Source: Pedobacter paludis (GTDB lineage Bacteria > Bacteroidota > Bacteroidia > Sphingobacteriales > Sphingobacteriaceae). From it: a DNA stretch of 64,000 nucleotides. The DNA is taken from NCBI RefSeq assembly GCF_003173575.1, contig NZ_QGNY01000003.1:1-64000 (forward strand), in the 5' to 3' direction. The translations under genes and the position numbers were made by a program. The notes beneath the pieces were generated by a model that had not been told where the DNA came from, did no database searches, and saw nothing but the letters and a program-made list of their open reading frames with translations. Each line of letters starts with the position of its first letter. The first letter of the stretch is position 1. Shown piece after piece: positions 47,100-55,597 of this stretch.

Positions 47100-48724
47100 A
47101 TTTGCTTATGGGTTAAACCATCAATTAAAAATATCCGAGCCAAACCTTTTGTATCATCGCTTTTTTGGAGTTTTAATAAAGCATTTTTTGGCACATTATT
47201 AAATTCAATACCTTTTTTAAGTTCTAAGTCGTTTTTTATTAAATCGTTAATAGCTGCGTCCGAAAAACCAGTAATTTTATATGACTTAATTTTTTCTTTT
47301 ACCTCTGGACTGTTTAAATCGATAGAAAGTGCTTGTGCTTTTTTAGTTGCAACAATTCTCCAATTATTTGTTTCATCCCAATATGATAATGTGTAAATGC
47401 CATCAATTTCTACGAAAGATGCTGTTCCAGTATTTACTTTGTAAAGGTTTAATTTAGGATAGGTTTGTTTGTTATTATGATAAAATTTAATTTTTTTATC
47501 TCTAGTAAATAAAAACGGCTCACTCACAAATTTCATTTGGCCGGCAAAAGGTATAGCAATTCGATAAAAGATATCGGTTCCCATATTTTTAAAAACCACT
47601 TCATCTTTGTTTTTTTTACCCCAAAAAACAGGTGCCCAATTCCCGTAATTGAAAACACATATATAGGCATAGCCATCAGGGTAAAACTCCTTTATTTTAT
47701 AATTAATATCCCCAACCTGGTTATAAGATGATGTTACATCAATCCAATGATTATTCATCAAATATTTTAATCCGAATTCTTTAGGGTTTAGCAATAACTT
47801 ACTAATGGTATCGCTCCAGGTTTTTTGGTTTTTATAGGTATATCGAATTACTTTAGCCGTTTGCTGTAAATTTTTGGCAGTTGTATTTAATGCAACCATT
47901 TTTCCGCTCGAATTTTCATATACTGTTTCAGAATGGCTAGCATTTAGTTTACCCCAAAGTGGAATTAAATCCATCGTTGCGGGTATGCCCATTGCTCTTA
48001 GACGATAAATATTCATTAAATTTCCAGTCAAGCAATCACCTACTCTTATTGCCATCATTTCATCAAAATGGTTACTTTTAGATATTTTAAAGCTATTTTC
48101 ATTAAAAGTTAGTAACGGATCTGGTTGTAGTGGGTGGAAGTAAGGAATTTTATCTATAACATTCTCCGATGTAGAGTTTCTTCGCTGTCCATCGAGCGGC
48201 AAGAGATCCAAATAGTACTGCCTGGCTAACAAATCTCTCCATTGGCTCGGTTTATCATTGTATACCTTATATGGCAATAAATAATTAAAAAACATTTCTT
48301 TTGAAACATGCCTGTTCCAGGGATAATTCTTCCAATCGGCATATGCTTTATCAATGCAACCTGCCAAATACTTAGCTGTTAATATTTGAGCATCATTAAC
48401 TGTAGTATCTTTATAAGCAATATTTCGTTTTTTAAGTTCAGCTTTAAAATCATTTTCTCCAGCTATTTCGAGCAGGTTAAAATTTACTTGTTTATTGGTG
48501 TTTTTATTAAAAAAGTATGGATAGGTTACCGTTTGGGTTTCATCCATATTATCAATTAAAAACAGTACGGCCTCACGTTTTACAGAATCGGCCTTGTTAC
48601 TGTACATTTTGAATAATGAATCCTTAAGTTTAACCTTATCCTTTTCAATATTAGCTGAAAGGTTTTGGCAAGAGCTAAAGATTGCTACGCATAAAACAGA
48701 AATAACGCTTGATGATTTTAACAT
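47090..48724 (-). CDS. Transglutaminase-like lipoprotein
   Basis: A 544-aa protein from ATG 48724, which opens a lipoprotein signal (SVISVLCVAIFSSC, Cys19). The core RVGDCLTGNLMNIYRLRAMGIPATMDLIPLWG and NASHSETVYENSSGKMVAL matches the transglutaminase/cysteine-protease fold, with presumed catalytic Cys (GDC) and His (ASH). The rest is beta-rich and unassigned. The 10-nt overlap with the O-antigen-ligase-like gene indicates one transcript. A glycan or protein cross-linking or hydrolytic role at the membrane is inference. Confidence 0.75.
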   Translation of the reverse strand: MLKSSSVISVLCVAIFSSCQNLSANIEKDKVKLKDSLFKMYSNKADSVKREAVLFLIDNMDETQTVTYPYFFNKNTNKQVNFNLLEIAGENDFKAELKKRNIAYKDTTVNDAQILTAKYLAGCIDKAYADWKNYPWNRHVSKEMFFNYLLPYKVYNDKPSQWRDLLARQYYLDLLPLDGQRRNSTSENVIDKIPYFHPLQPDPLLTFNENSFKISKSNHFDEMMAIRVGDCLTGNLMNIYRLRAMGIPATMDLIPLWGKLNASHSETVYENSSGKMVALNTTAKNLQQTAKVIRYTYKNQKTWSDTISKLLLNPKEFGLKYLMNNHWIDVTSSYNQVGDINYKIKEFYPDGYAYICVFNYGNWAPVFWGKKNKDEVVFKNMGTDIFYRIAIPFAGQMKFVSEPFLFTRDKKIKFYHNNKQTYPKLNLYKVNTGTASFVEIDGIYTLSYWDETNNWRIVATKKAQALSIDLNSPEVKEKIKSYKITGFSDAAINDLIKNDLELKKGIEFNNVPKNALLKLQKSDDTKGLARIFLIDGLTHKQIWY

Positions 48725-48737
48725 AAAATTAAATAAA

Positions 48738-48760
48738 TTGAGAGGTCGATGACCTCTCAA
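48738..48760. terminator. Short hairpin upstream of the transglutaminase gene
   Basis: A perfect 10-bp stem (TTGAGAGGTC / GACCTCTCAA) with loop GAT. No T run of note follows, so it may be a terminator for the decayed gene upstream or a leader structure. Confidence 0.4.
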
Positions 48761-48773
48761 ATGGTATTAGAGA

Positions 48774-49165
48774 TTATTTTACTTTTTTAAAATCAAAAAC
48801 CTCAAATGGTTCTTTATCGAGCTCATTTTCATCAATTGTAATTCCGATAATATGTAATATGCTATCTGTATCACGCCTTATTTGGAAAGTAATATTAGAG
48901 CCATTAAGAAAACTTTGATAAAAACGGATTTGGTTTGAGTTTGAACTATACCCTTGTTATTCCCTAAAAAATCAAAATACCAATCATTTCTATATTCCAA
49001 TACATTCTTGATGTCTTTAACTAGGACCATTTTATTAAATTCATTATAACTCAAAGAATCTGTAACCATTTCGGTCTCATTATCAAGGTTGGTCAAAATA
49101 TCGTGACAGCTTTTAAAAAACAGAGTGAAAAACCCAACAATTATTACAATTAAATATTTATGTTT
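48774..49165 (-). pseudogene. Decayed second copy of the small lipoprotein gene
   Basis: Clearly homologous to the gene at 49242-49772. The signal peptide and CHDILTNLD stretch, NETEMVTDSLSY and NDWYFDFL are conserved. The start codon is destroyed (ATA-AAT in place of ATG-AAA-AAT). About 48 codons after DSLSY are missing in frame. A further frame change near 48945 separates the front part from NSNQIRFYQSFLNGSNITF and ILHIIGITIDEN...FEVFDFKK. The last 17 nt of the large lipoprotein gene are also retained just upstream (AGAAACTATAACATGG), showing that the duplication unit began inside that gene. Confidence 0.85.
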
Positions 49166-49197
49166 ACCATGTTATAGTTTCTATGCAATAACTTTCA

Positions 49198-49230
49198 AAG
49201 TTGGCACAACATGAACGTATGTGCCAACTT
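49198..49230. terminator. Hairpin after the small lipoprotein gene
   Basis: A perfect 11-bp stem (AAGTTGGCACA / TGTGCCAACTT) with an 11-nt loop lies just past the stop of the 49242-49772 gene. It probably ends the lipoprotein pair transcript; the T run is weak. Confidence 0.55.
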
Positions 49231-49241
49231 ATATTAATGAG

Positions 49242-49772
49242 CTATTTTGTCTTTTTAAAATTAAAGACCTCAAATGCTTCATTATATTCGCCTCCTTCAT
49301 CTCCAGTAACGCCTATAATATGCAAAACGCCACTAGTATCCTTTCTAATCTCGTAACTTATATTGCTAAAATTTTTGATATTTTGATTAAAATTTAGAAT
49401 ATTTGGAATTAATATGTTTTTTTCTTTTAAAAAATCGAGGTACCAATCATTTTTATAAGGCAATGTATAATTAATGTGTTTAACTAAAATCATTCTGTTA
49501 ATTTCATACTTACCGCTATAACCTCCAGATTTTGTAGTATGTAATGAATCGCTTGTTATTTTAAGTATAATGGTATCCTTTGTTTCAATATGAAGTATTT
49601 TTGCTTGATAATCTTTTGGCACAAAAGTATAGGTACCGATTAACTCCTTGTAGCTCAAAGAATCAGTAACCATTTCGGTCTCATTATCGAGGTTGGTCAA
49701 AATATCGTGGCAGCTTGTAAAAAACAGAGCGAAAAATACACCCATTATTACAATCAAATATTTATTTTTCAT
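49242..49772 (-). CDS. Small lipoprotein, partner of the 612-aa lipoprotein (immunity-like position)
   Basis: A 176-aa lipoprotein (signal MKNKYLIVIMGVFFALFFTSC, Cys21). The start at 49772 lies 2 nt after the stop of the upstream gene; an earlier ATG (49799) would overlap it by 25 nt. The mature part is a single compact domain with LIGTYTFVPKDYQAKILHIE, TIILKITSDSLHT, GKYEINRMILVK, NDWYLDFL and LHIIGVTGDEGG. It reads like a lipocalin-like or small beta-barrel fold. No named family is recognised. Tight linkage and duplication with the larger gene suggest a cognate partner, possibly an immunity protein, which is inference. Confidence 0.65.
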   Translation of the reverse strand: MKNKYLIVIMGVFFALFFTSCHDILTNLDNETEMVTDSLSYKELIGTYTFVPKDYQAKILHIETKDTIILKITSDSLHTTKSGGYSGKYEINRMILVKHINYTLPYKNDWYLDFLKEKNILIPNILNFNQNIKNFSNISYEIRKDTSGVLHIIGVTGDEGGEYNEAFEVFNFKKTK

Positions 49773-49774
49773 GA

Positions 49775-51613
49775 TTACCATGTTATAGTTTCTGTCCAAG
49801 TAAATTTTTCACCAACATTTCCACCCAAATGTAAGCCAGTTCCCCTTGCTTTGTTATCTATAATACCCACATTCCCCCTTTCCGTTTTAATAAAACGGGT
49901 TGCAGATTCCCAACTAGAGACATTTTCTGATAAGAAAAGGATTGTAGCGGAATTTGAACCCTTAGCCAAAATAGTTATCCTAGTGTTGAATGAGCCTAAG
50001 AAAATATTTGCTGTACTTCTTTCTACCAATGAATTATAATATTCTGGTACATCATAACGATAATATAAAGAATCTTGTCCTCCAACATTTTTTATGCTAT
50101 TTTGCAAGAGGATTCTATTTCGCTCCCTTAATGTAACTATTGTTGACAAATTCTTAAAAGCATTTGTACTCGGGTTTGAAATACTAATACCTGTAATAAG
50201 ATTTGCGCCAGTAATAATATTAATGGTTGGCACACCGTTTGCCGAAGGGAAGCTTCCCAACTCAAAAACCCAAATGGTAAATAAATCGCCCCAATTCATA
50301 CTTTGTGGGTTAAAATTAACAGTACTATTAACTTCACTTCTAAGTGGATCTAGAAAGTAAGTATTAATATTATTTATTGTACCAGGATTATTTTCAGCTA
50401 ACCGGTTAAGTACCAAATATAATTTCCGTGCAACCTTTGCTGTAGCTATAATACTTTTAGTAATTGCATTTTTTGTGTGTTGCTTAAGCCTAGTCATTTT
50501 TACACTATAATTTGAAGAGTAATTAGATACATTCATATATTCGAAAACTGCTTCGGCTACAATTTCATTTTCTTCTGTATTATTATCTTCTTCATTAAGA
50601 ATATCGACTATGGCACTATACATCGAATTTTTATCCGATAAAGATGTAAATTGGTAAGTAGTTATATCTAATGATTTAATTAACAATAATTTTTCTAGCC
50701 ATCCCGTTTTCAAGGTATTAAAATCAGGATTCGCAGTTAAATATCCAACAGCCCATTTACCAAAATCTATACTTTCTTGAGAATTCTGATTATTTATTAA
50801 ATACTGATCTAAGGCCTCTACAACTTCTGGATGTGCTGTTAAGTATGCGAGTTGATTTGTATTTGTAATATTTAGTTTAGCAACTAAACGGTTTAGTATA
50901 ACAGCCGGTGTTATGGGATTACTTGGCACTCCGTTTCCACCTGGAGGTGTTGGAAGATCTCCAACATTACCAGTAGGAATTGTTGGATTAGGTTTTATCG
51001 TAACTTCTCCCAATGGAATACCTCCACCAGACTCAGGATCCCCAACCATATACGTATTGGGCACGCTCATTAAACGATCATGTGGATTACCACCTCCATT
51101 GACCACACCACGAGATCCGCTCTCTGCCATTACTGGTGTAAACTTTTTTGTGTTAGCATTGTATAATCCAACGGCAAATAAACGGCCACTACCTGTATAT
51201 AATTTTAAAGTTGTTTCCCCAACATATGGGTTTCCTACATATTCCTTAACCATTCCCAAAGCTATGCCATCTTTATTTAAAACAACCCCTATTTCAGTAT
51301 AGTATGCTGCTACTTTGTTACGAGCTGGTTTATTATTTAATGGCACTGTAATAACATCAACTCCTTTTGAATTGGTATCTATCTTATAGTGGTTCCAATC
51401 TGGAGTGTAATCTCTAACATTAATGTCACGTTTATTTGTAGATGCTGGCAAGGCACTATTCTCTTTAAACCATTCCTGTGCCTTTATTGCTAATGGGTTG
51501 GTAAGTTTTAGTTCGTTAGGTTGTGTTGGCAGGTTCTCTTTTCGGCAAGAAAAGTAAATAACTGTGCTTAGCAATATCAATAAAATTGATAGGCGATAAA
51601 AAATAGAGTTCAT
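49775..51613 (-). CDS. Large modular lipoprotein with conserved head and long C-terminal extension
   Basis: A 612-aa lipoprotein (Cys23 in VIYFSC). Residues about 24-175 are a head domain (PDWNHYKIDTNSKGVDVITV, AYYTEIGVVLNKDGIALGMV, EYVGNPYVGETTLKLY) shared with the separate 170-aa protein at 51775-52287. A Gly/Pro-rich linker follows (about 195-245), then a helical module (YLTAHPEVVEALDQYLI, SQESIDFGKWAVGYLTANPDF). The C-terminal domain has MNWGDLFTIWVFELGSFPS, SSWESATRFIK and GTGLHLGGNVGEKFTW. The plan of head, Pro/Gly linker, helical module and end domain, with a small lipoprotein 2 nt downstream, recalls polymorphic toxins. No catalytic motif was identified, so effector activity is not shown. 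Confidence 0.65.
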   Translation of the reverse strand: MNSIFYRLSILLILLSTVIYFSCRKENLPTQPNELKLTNPLAIKAQEWFKENSALPASTNKRDINVRDYTPDWNHYKIDTNSKGVDVITVPLNNKPARNKVAAYYTEIGVVLNKDGIALGMVKEYVGNPYVGETTLKLYTGSGRLFAVGLYNANTKKFTPVMAESGSRGVVNGGGNPHDRLMSVPNTYMVGDPESGGGIPLGEVTIKPNPTIPTGNVGDLPTPPGGNGVPSNPITPAVILNRLVAKLNITNTNQLAYLTAHPEVVEALDQYLINNQNSQESIDFGKWAVGYLTANPDFNTLKTGWLEKLLLIKSLDITTYQFTSLSDKNSMYSAIVDILNEEDNNTEENEIVAEAVFEYMNVSNYSSNYSVKMTRLKQHTKNAITKSIIATAKVARKLYLVLNRLAENNPGTINNINTYFLDPLRSEVNSTVNFNPQSMNWGDLFTIWVFELGSFPSANGVPTINIITGANLITGISISNPSTNAFKNLSTIVTLRERNRILLQNSIKNVGGQDSLYYRYDVPEYYNSLVERSTANIFLGSFNTRITILAKGSNSATILFLSENVSSWESATRFIKTERGNVGIIDNKARGTGLHLGGNVGEKFTWTETITW

Positions 51614-51735
51614 TAATTTAGGTTTAAAGGTTAATATTAGTTTGTTTATATATAAGCCAATTGAAACAGCGGTTTCCGTGAATTGGGTTTTGAAAATAAT
51701 TGTATTTAGCTAATAGTGAGGCAAATAATTTTTAT
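51614..51735 (-). promoter_or_regulatory. Duplicated upstream leader, copy A
   Basis: Nearly identical to 52288-52407, upstream of the paralogous gene. It contains an invariant 30-nt core at 51657-51686 with nested inverted repeats: outer CCAATT / AATTGG and inner GAAAC / GTTTC. Conservation of non-coding sequence in both copies suggests a promoter or operator, or simply a recent duplication. Confidence 0.55.
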
Positions 51736-51774
51736 CTAGGCATTTGATTTGGGAAAATCTAGTGATCAATTTTT

Positions 51775-52287
51775 TTATTGGCTGTTTGGCGTATTACTAC
51801 GTCTTTTAACGGCTGAGATAAAGGTGCGTGTTGTAGAATCATATAAACCTTGATCAAATAAATGCCCGTCTTTTGAATATAAATTTAACCTTGTTTCCCC
51901 AGCATATGGGTTTCCTACATATTCTTTTATCATACCACAAGCTACACCAGCTTTGTTTAGTACCAAACCTATTTCGGAATAATAAGCAATAACCTTACTG
52001 GTACTTTTTACTTTATTTAATGGAATTGTTATCACTTTAGCACCTACAGAATTGTGACTAATTTTAAAATTGTCCCAATCAGGTATGTATTCTTTCAAAT
52101 TAATATCGTTTGGATTATCTGATGCAGGCATAGAACTGCTTTCTCTATACCAAGTTTTTGCCTTTGAAAGAATTACTTCATCAAGTGGATTATCAATATT
52201 TGGCGATAATAAATGATCTGTTCTGCAAGAAAAATAAACTATTGAAATAATCAATAAAATTGAAAGGCGATAAAAAATAGCGTTCAT
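51775..52287 (-). CDS. Head-only paralogue of the large modular lipoprotein
   Basis: A 170-aa lipoprotein (Cys21 in VYFSC). It aligns along its length with residues 1-175 of the 612-aa protein: PASDNPNDINLKEYIPDWDNF, AYYSEIGLVLNKAGVACGMI, EYVGNPYAGETRLNLY. It then ends in a short Arg/Ser/Asn tail. It lacks the linker, helical module and C-terminal domain. It may be a functional stand-alone head or a copy truncated by recombination; the last 10 residues after FISAV look unselected. Its upstream leader duplicates that of the large gene. Confidence 0.65.
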   Translation of the reverse strand: MNAIFYRLSILLIISIVYFSCRTDHLLSPNIDNPLDEVILSKAKTWYRESSSMPASDNPNDINLKEYIPDWDNFKISHNSVGAKVITIPLNKVKSTSKVIAYYSEIGLVLNKAGVACGMIKEYVGNPYAGETRLNLYSKDGHLFDQGLYDSTTRTFISAVKRRSNTPNSQ

Positions 52288-52407
52288 TAATTTAGTTTTA
52301 AAGGTTAATATTAGCTGTTTATATATAAGCCAATTGAAACAGCGGTTTCCGTGAATTGGGTTTTGAAAATAATTGTATTTAGCTTATAGTGAGGCGAATA
52401 ATTTTTA
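52288..52407 (-). promoter_or_regulatory. Duplicated upstream leader, copy B
   Basis: Partner of 51614-51735. The 30-nt core with outer CCAATT / AATTGG arms is at 52330-52359 and is identical to copy A. Between 52408 and 52440 lies AT-rich sequence with two AGACTAA words; then the 94-bp repeat begins. Confidence 0.55.
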
Positions 52408-52440
52408 AATCAGACTAAAAAATTAGTTTATTAAGACTAA

Positions 52441-52534
52441 AGATTTAAATCTCCACCCAAATTCACCGGGATATAGATTAATCTTAAACAACGTATTGTT
52501 CCCTGCTGCGAAGAAGAAACCACAGAAAACTTAA
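52441..52534 (+). repeat. 94-bp direct repeat, right copy (orphan 3' end of the asnB-like gene)
   Basis: It carries the last 30 codons and stop of the asnB-like gene with no gene body in front. It differs at two synonymous positions from 45284-45377. It marks the right border of the island, or the original downstream junction of the gene. Confidence 0.9.
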
Positions 52535-52744
52535 AATTTAATTTTCATTGGTATCAAAAAAGACCAATATTTTCTTTTTTTCCTTTTATCTATACAACTT
52601 TAACATCAAATACCTGCTAGCTGAAGTTTTGGTTTTAATACTGAAAATCGCATAAAAAAGAGCTGTTAATCAGTTGCTTAACGCTTTGGGTTGTAACACA
52701 AATAATACTTTGGCACAGCTTTTGGAAACATGCTTGCAATTAAC

Positions 52745-52766
52745 GCCGGGTTAGCTCGGCATTTTT
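52745..52766 (+). terminator. Hairpin plus T run in the leader of the porin-like gene
   Basis: A 6-bp stem with one G-U pair (GCCGGG / CTCGGC), loop TTAG, followed by ATTTTT, 35 nt before an ATG. It could be an attenuator or a small-RNA end. Nothing else is supported in 52535-52800, apart from a weak TACTTTG promoter-like word near 52709. Confidence 0.35.
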
Positions 52767-52800
52767 AAACAAGATTCTTTACCTAAAGAAAAATATTATT

Positions 52801-53541
52801 ATGAAAAAGTTACTAATCGGTGCTACTGCACTATTATTATCCACAGGTGCTTTTGCACAAACAACAACAATGACGGGAAGTGATGCCAGATTTGGACTGA
52901 AAGCGGGTGTAAACCTTGCCAGATTTCATTCAAGCGGTACTAATGGAAGTTCGGACTTTAACAACAACGTAAAAGATAACGTTGGTTTTAACGTTACAGC
53001 TTTTGCCGATTTTGGTGTCGGAAATAATTTCTTTATTCAGCCAGGCGTTTCGTTGCAGAATAAAGGAGCAAAATTCGAATCAACCAATGCGATAACAGTT
53101 GGCAATACCACAACTACCACAGTTGCTACAAACAAAACAAGTTTAATGACAATTGAAGTTCCGGTGAATGCCGTATTTAGAATTCCTACAGGTGATGCTG
53201 GTGCGATTCAAATTTCTGCTGGTCCATATGTAGGATTTAACATTTCTGGTAAAAACAAACTGGAATCAACAATTACAACACGTAATAACACAGCAAATAC
53301 CACAAGCACTTCTACATCATCAAGCGATGATGATTTATCCTTTGGCTCGGCAACTGATAAAAATTACAGTTCGACAGAATTTGGTGCAAACTTTGGCTTG
53401 GCTTACCGTACAACCTCTGGTTTCTTGGTTGGTGCCAACTATGGTTTAGGCTTTTCGAATTTAATTCCGAAAGATTCTAGAGCAGGTGACGCAAAATTAT
53501 CAAACCGTGTATTGGGTTTCTCAGTAGGTTACTCTTTCTAA
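52801..53541 (+). CDS. Outer-membrane beta-barrel (porin family) protein
   Basis: A 246-aa protein with signal peptide MKKLLIGATALLLSTGAFAQ. FGLKAGVNLARFHSSG and NVTAFADFGVGNNFFIQPGVSLQNKG are the opening strands of PorT-like/outer-membrane-protein-beta-barrel family members. A Thr/Ser-rich loop (about residues 160-185) is likely exposed. The C-terminus NRVLGFSVGYSF is a typical outer-membrane insertion signal. The role is unknown. A strong terminator follows. Confidence 0.85.
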   Translation: MKKLLIGATALLLSTGAFAQTTTMTGSDARFGLKAGVNLARFHSSGTNGSSDFNNNVKDNVGFNVTAFADFGVGNNFFIQPGVSLQNKGAKFESTNAITVGNTTTTTVATNKTSLMTIEVPVNAVFRIPTGDAGAIQISAGPYVGFNISGKNKLESTITTRNNTANTTSTSTSSSDDDLSFGSATDKNYSSTEFGANFGLAYRTTSGFLVGANYGLGFSNLIPKDSRAGDAKLSNRVLGFSVGYSF

Positions 53542-53558
53542 GCGATTGCCTGAAAAAC

Positions 53559-53594
53559 AAAAAGCCGTTCAGATTTAAATCTGAACGGCTTTTT
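53559..53594. terminator. Bidirectional terminator
   Basis: A 36-nt perfect palindrome with stem AAAAAGCCGTTCAGA and its complement around a TTTAAA centre. It lies between convergent genes and ends both. Confidence 0.9.
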
Positions 53595-53604
53595 TATGTT
53601 TTTA

Positions 53605-55596
53605 TTAATCGTAGAAGTTCCAGCTTACACCAAACTTTAATAAGGCATCCTGCATTGGGTATCGATTTACAGTATAATATCCCGGAGAAAGCCAACCTTG
53701 ATTAACGTAATCGTATTTAACAAAGATATTTGCTCTTTTTAAATTTGCTTTAACGAAAACATCAATAATTGGTGTCGATTTATAAACAGTTGCTTCACCA
53801 ACATAAAATTGGGATGTTGCCGGAGAATAAGAATAATTTGCATACGCAGAATTATATCTTACATCGAAACCGATATTTGCTTTTAACACTTTAAAGAAAG
53901 TTTGATCCAGATAAAAGCTATTGCAGGTATAAAATTCTGGCGTTCTTAATACATCCTCTTTATCAGTTTTTTGATAAGCCAAATAGTTTTCGATCACAAA
54001 TTTCCCAAACCTCCATTTTTTAGAGGCATCAATTCTAATCAAGCTAATATCTGCAGATTCCTGCGCAGGCAAAATAGAATTGGTTCCATTTGCAGCAAAA
54101 TACAGATAGTTACTGGTTAGAAAATATTTTGCTCCAGCTTCAAATCCAAACTTATCGTTGATGTAGTTAAATGAGGCATTTGCAATTTTGGTATTTTTTA
54201 AATCAGTATAAGACCACTTATAATGATTTCCGCGGTAATAGTTAAAAATCTCAGCGGGTGATTGATTCTGGAGATATGCACCAAGTTCTATTCTTCCAAC
54301 AGATTTACCGAGTAAAATTCTACTCTTTGCTTCATATAAAAAATCGCCCGCATTGTTACCTTGCAAAACCTGCTGAACATCTAAATTCAAATCGATATTG
54401 CTCGTAAAACGATATCCGGCAGACCCTAATATCGTTATATTCTGAAAAGCGATTTGACTGTTTTCAAATGTGGCTCCAGTTGGAAGGAAATTTAAATATT
54501 TATGATTATAATAATCATGACGTATACCCGCATCGATCTTAAGTTCATTTTTTATGACAGTAGAATTTTTTGGTCTCAAAAAGAAACTGTAAATAAATTC
54601 ATTTCTTACATGCTGGACGTGGGTAGAATCGTTTGTATATACTGAATTCGCAATTCCTCCAGGCATAACGCCATAAGTATCCGTTTCGTTTTTATAAAAA
54701 TCGTAGCTGTTGTTGTTGTATTCTATTGTGTAAGTTATTTTGTTTGTAGGCAACACTGAATTGTTGGCATTAGTAGAAGTATCAATTCTACCTACGTAAT
54801 ATGTCTGTTTTAAAAATAAAGTATTTTTACGATATAAATTTCTAGCGGTTGTAAGTTTAACTTCTTCAGCATCTCGACTGATTTTATTATATCCAGGTTC
54901 AAAAATAGTCGAATCGGCATTGGATCCATTTTCGTAAGCCCTCATGGTATTAAAAATAGCCGAAGCCCACATGTTGTACCGTTTGTTTGGAGATTGATAC
55001 CAAGAGAAAACAGCTACATTTAAATTATCGCCTCTTTGCCTGGCATAAAATCCTTTCGAATCGGCACGATTAAAATTTACGCCAACGTTCCAATTTTTCT
55101 TGATGTTTTGACTGTGAATGGCCCTAAACAATTGCTCCTTTTGCCCTGCACTAACAAAATACAAACTGGTAAAAGGGGCTCTGGCTTGATAGTAAACAAT
55201 ATCTTCTGGAGTTAGGGCGTAATAATCCAAAGAATGAAAACCTTCATCAAAACCTATTCTTTTCGAGGGTTCATAAAGCAAAGGCCGAGCCGCCAAACCC
55301 ATATTGCCCAAGCTTATTGTTGGGTGCTTAGGCTGTAAAAGCGGGCTATAATTTTGGATGTTTACGGTAGAGGTATCTAAAGGCAACAATATAATACTGT
55401 CTTTACTTAATCCCAGCTTTGTAAAACGAATATATTTTGCCGTAAATATTACAGAATCTTTAGCACCATCTAATTTTTTACGAATCGAATCTGCTTCTTT
55501 ATTATCATTAATATGCGTTTGTAACTCCTGTCCAAATGCCGAGCTTGTGCTTATAAAAAGCATCATCAAAAAGCAGATTTGAAAAATTTTCTGCAT
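53605..55596 (-). CDS. Putative outer-membrane porin
   Basis: A 663-aa protein with signal peptide ending SSAFGQ. The N-terminal part (YYALTPEDIVYYQARAPFTSLYFVSAGQKEQLF) resembles the Bacteroidota 'putative porin' family. The rest is a long series of amphipathic strands (WNVGVNFNRADSKGFYARQRG, RIELGAYLQNQSPAEIFNYYR, PIIDVFVKANLKRANIFVKYDYVNQGW) ending FGVSWNFYD. The order porin-PNP-lpxK is conserved in many Bacteroidota. The start is 1 nt past the upstream stop, so it belongs to that operon. Confidence 0.85.
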   Translation of the reverse strand: MQKIFQICFLMMLFISTSSAFGQELQTHINDNKEADSIRKKLDGAKDSVIFTAKYIRFTKLGLSKDSIILLPLDTSTVNIQNYSPLLQPKHPTISLGNMGLAARPLLYEPSKRIGFDEGFHSLDYYALTPEDIVYYQARAPFTSLYFVSAGQKEQLFRAIHSQNIKKNWNVGVNFNRADSKGFYARQRGDNLNVAVFSWYQSPNKRYNMWASAIFNTMRAYENGSNADSTIFEPGYNKISRDAEEVKLTTARNLYRKNTLFLKQTYYVGRIDTSTNANNSVLPTNKITYTIEYNNNSYDFYKNETDTYGVMPGGIANSVYTNDSTHVQHVRNEFIYSFFLRPKNSTVIKNELKIDAGIRHDYYNHKYLNFLPTGATFENSQIAFQNITILGSAGYRFTSNIDLNLDVQQVLQGNNAGDFLYEAKSRILLGKSVGRIELGAYLQNQSPAEIFNYYRGNHYKWSYTDLKNTKIANASFNYINDKFGFEAGAKYFLTSNYLYFAANGTNSILPAQESADISLIRIDASKKWRFGKFVIENYLAYQKTDKEDVLRTPEFYTCNSFYLDQTFFKVLKANIGFDVRYNSAYANYSYSPATSQFYVGEATVYKSTPIIDVFVKANLKRANIFVKYDYVNQGWLSPGYYTVNRYPMQDALLKFGVSWNFYD

Positions 55597-55597
55597 C

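Noticed and set aside
50913..51302. Plus-strand 129-codon open frame opposite the 612-aa lipoprotein
   Set aside because: Gly/Pro/Leu composition mirrors the Gly/Pro linker on the coding strand; no independent start context or family pattern.
45378..52440. Prophage or integrative conjugative element
   Set aside because: No integrase, transfer, replication or structural genes are present; only the flanking duplication suggests mobility.
52441..52534. A separate small gene encoded by the right repeat copy
   Set aside because: It is the last 30 codons of the asnB-like gene without a start or upstream coding sequence.
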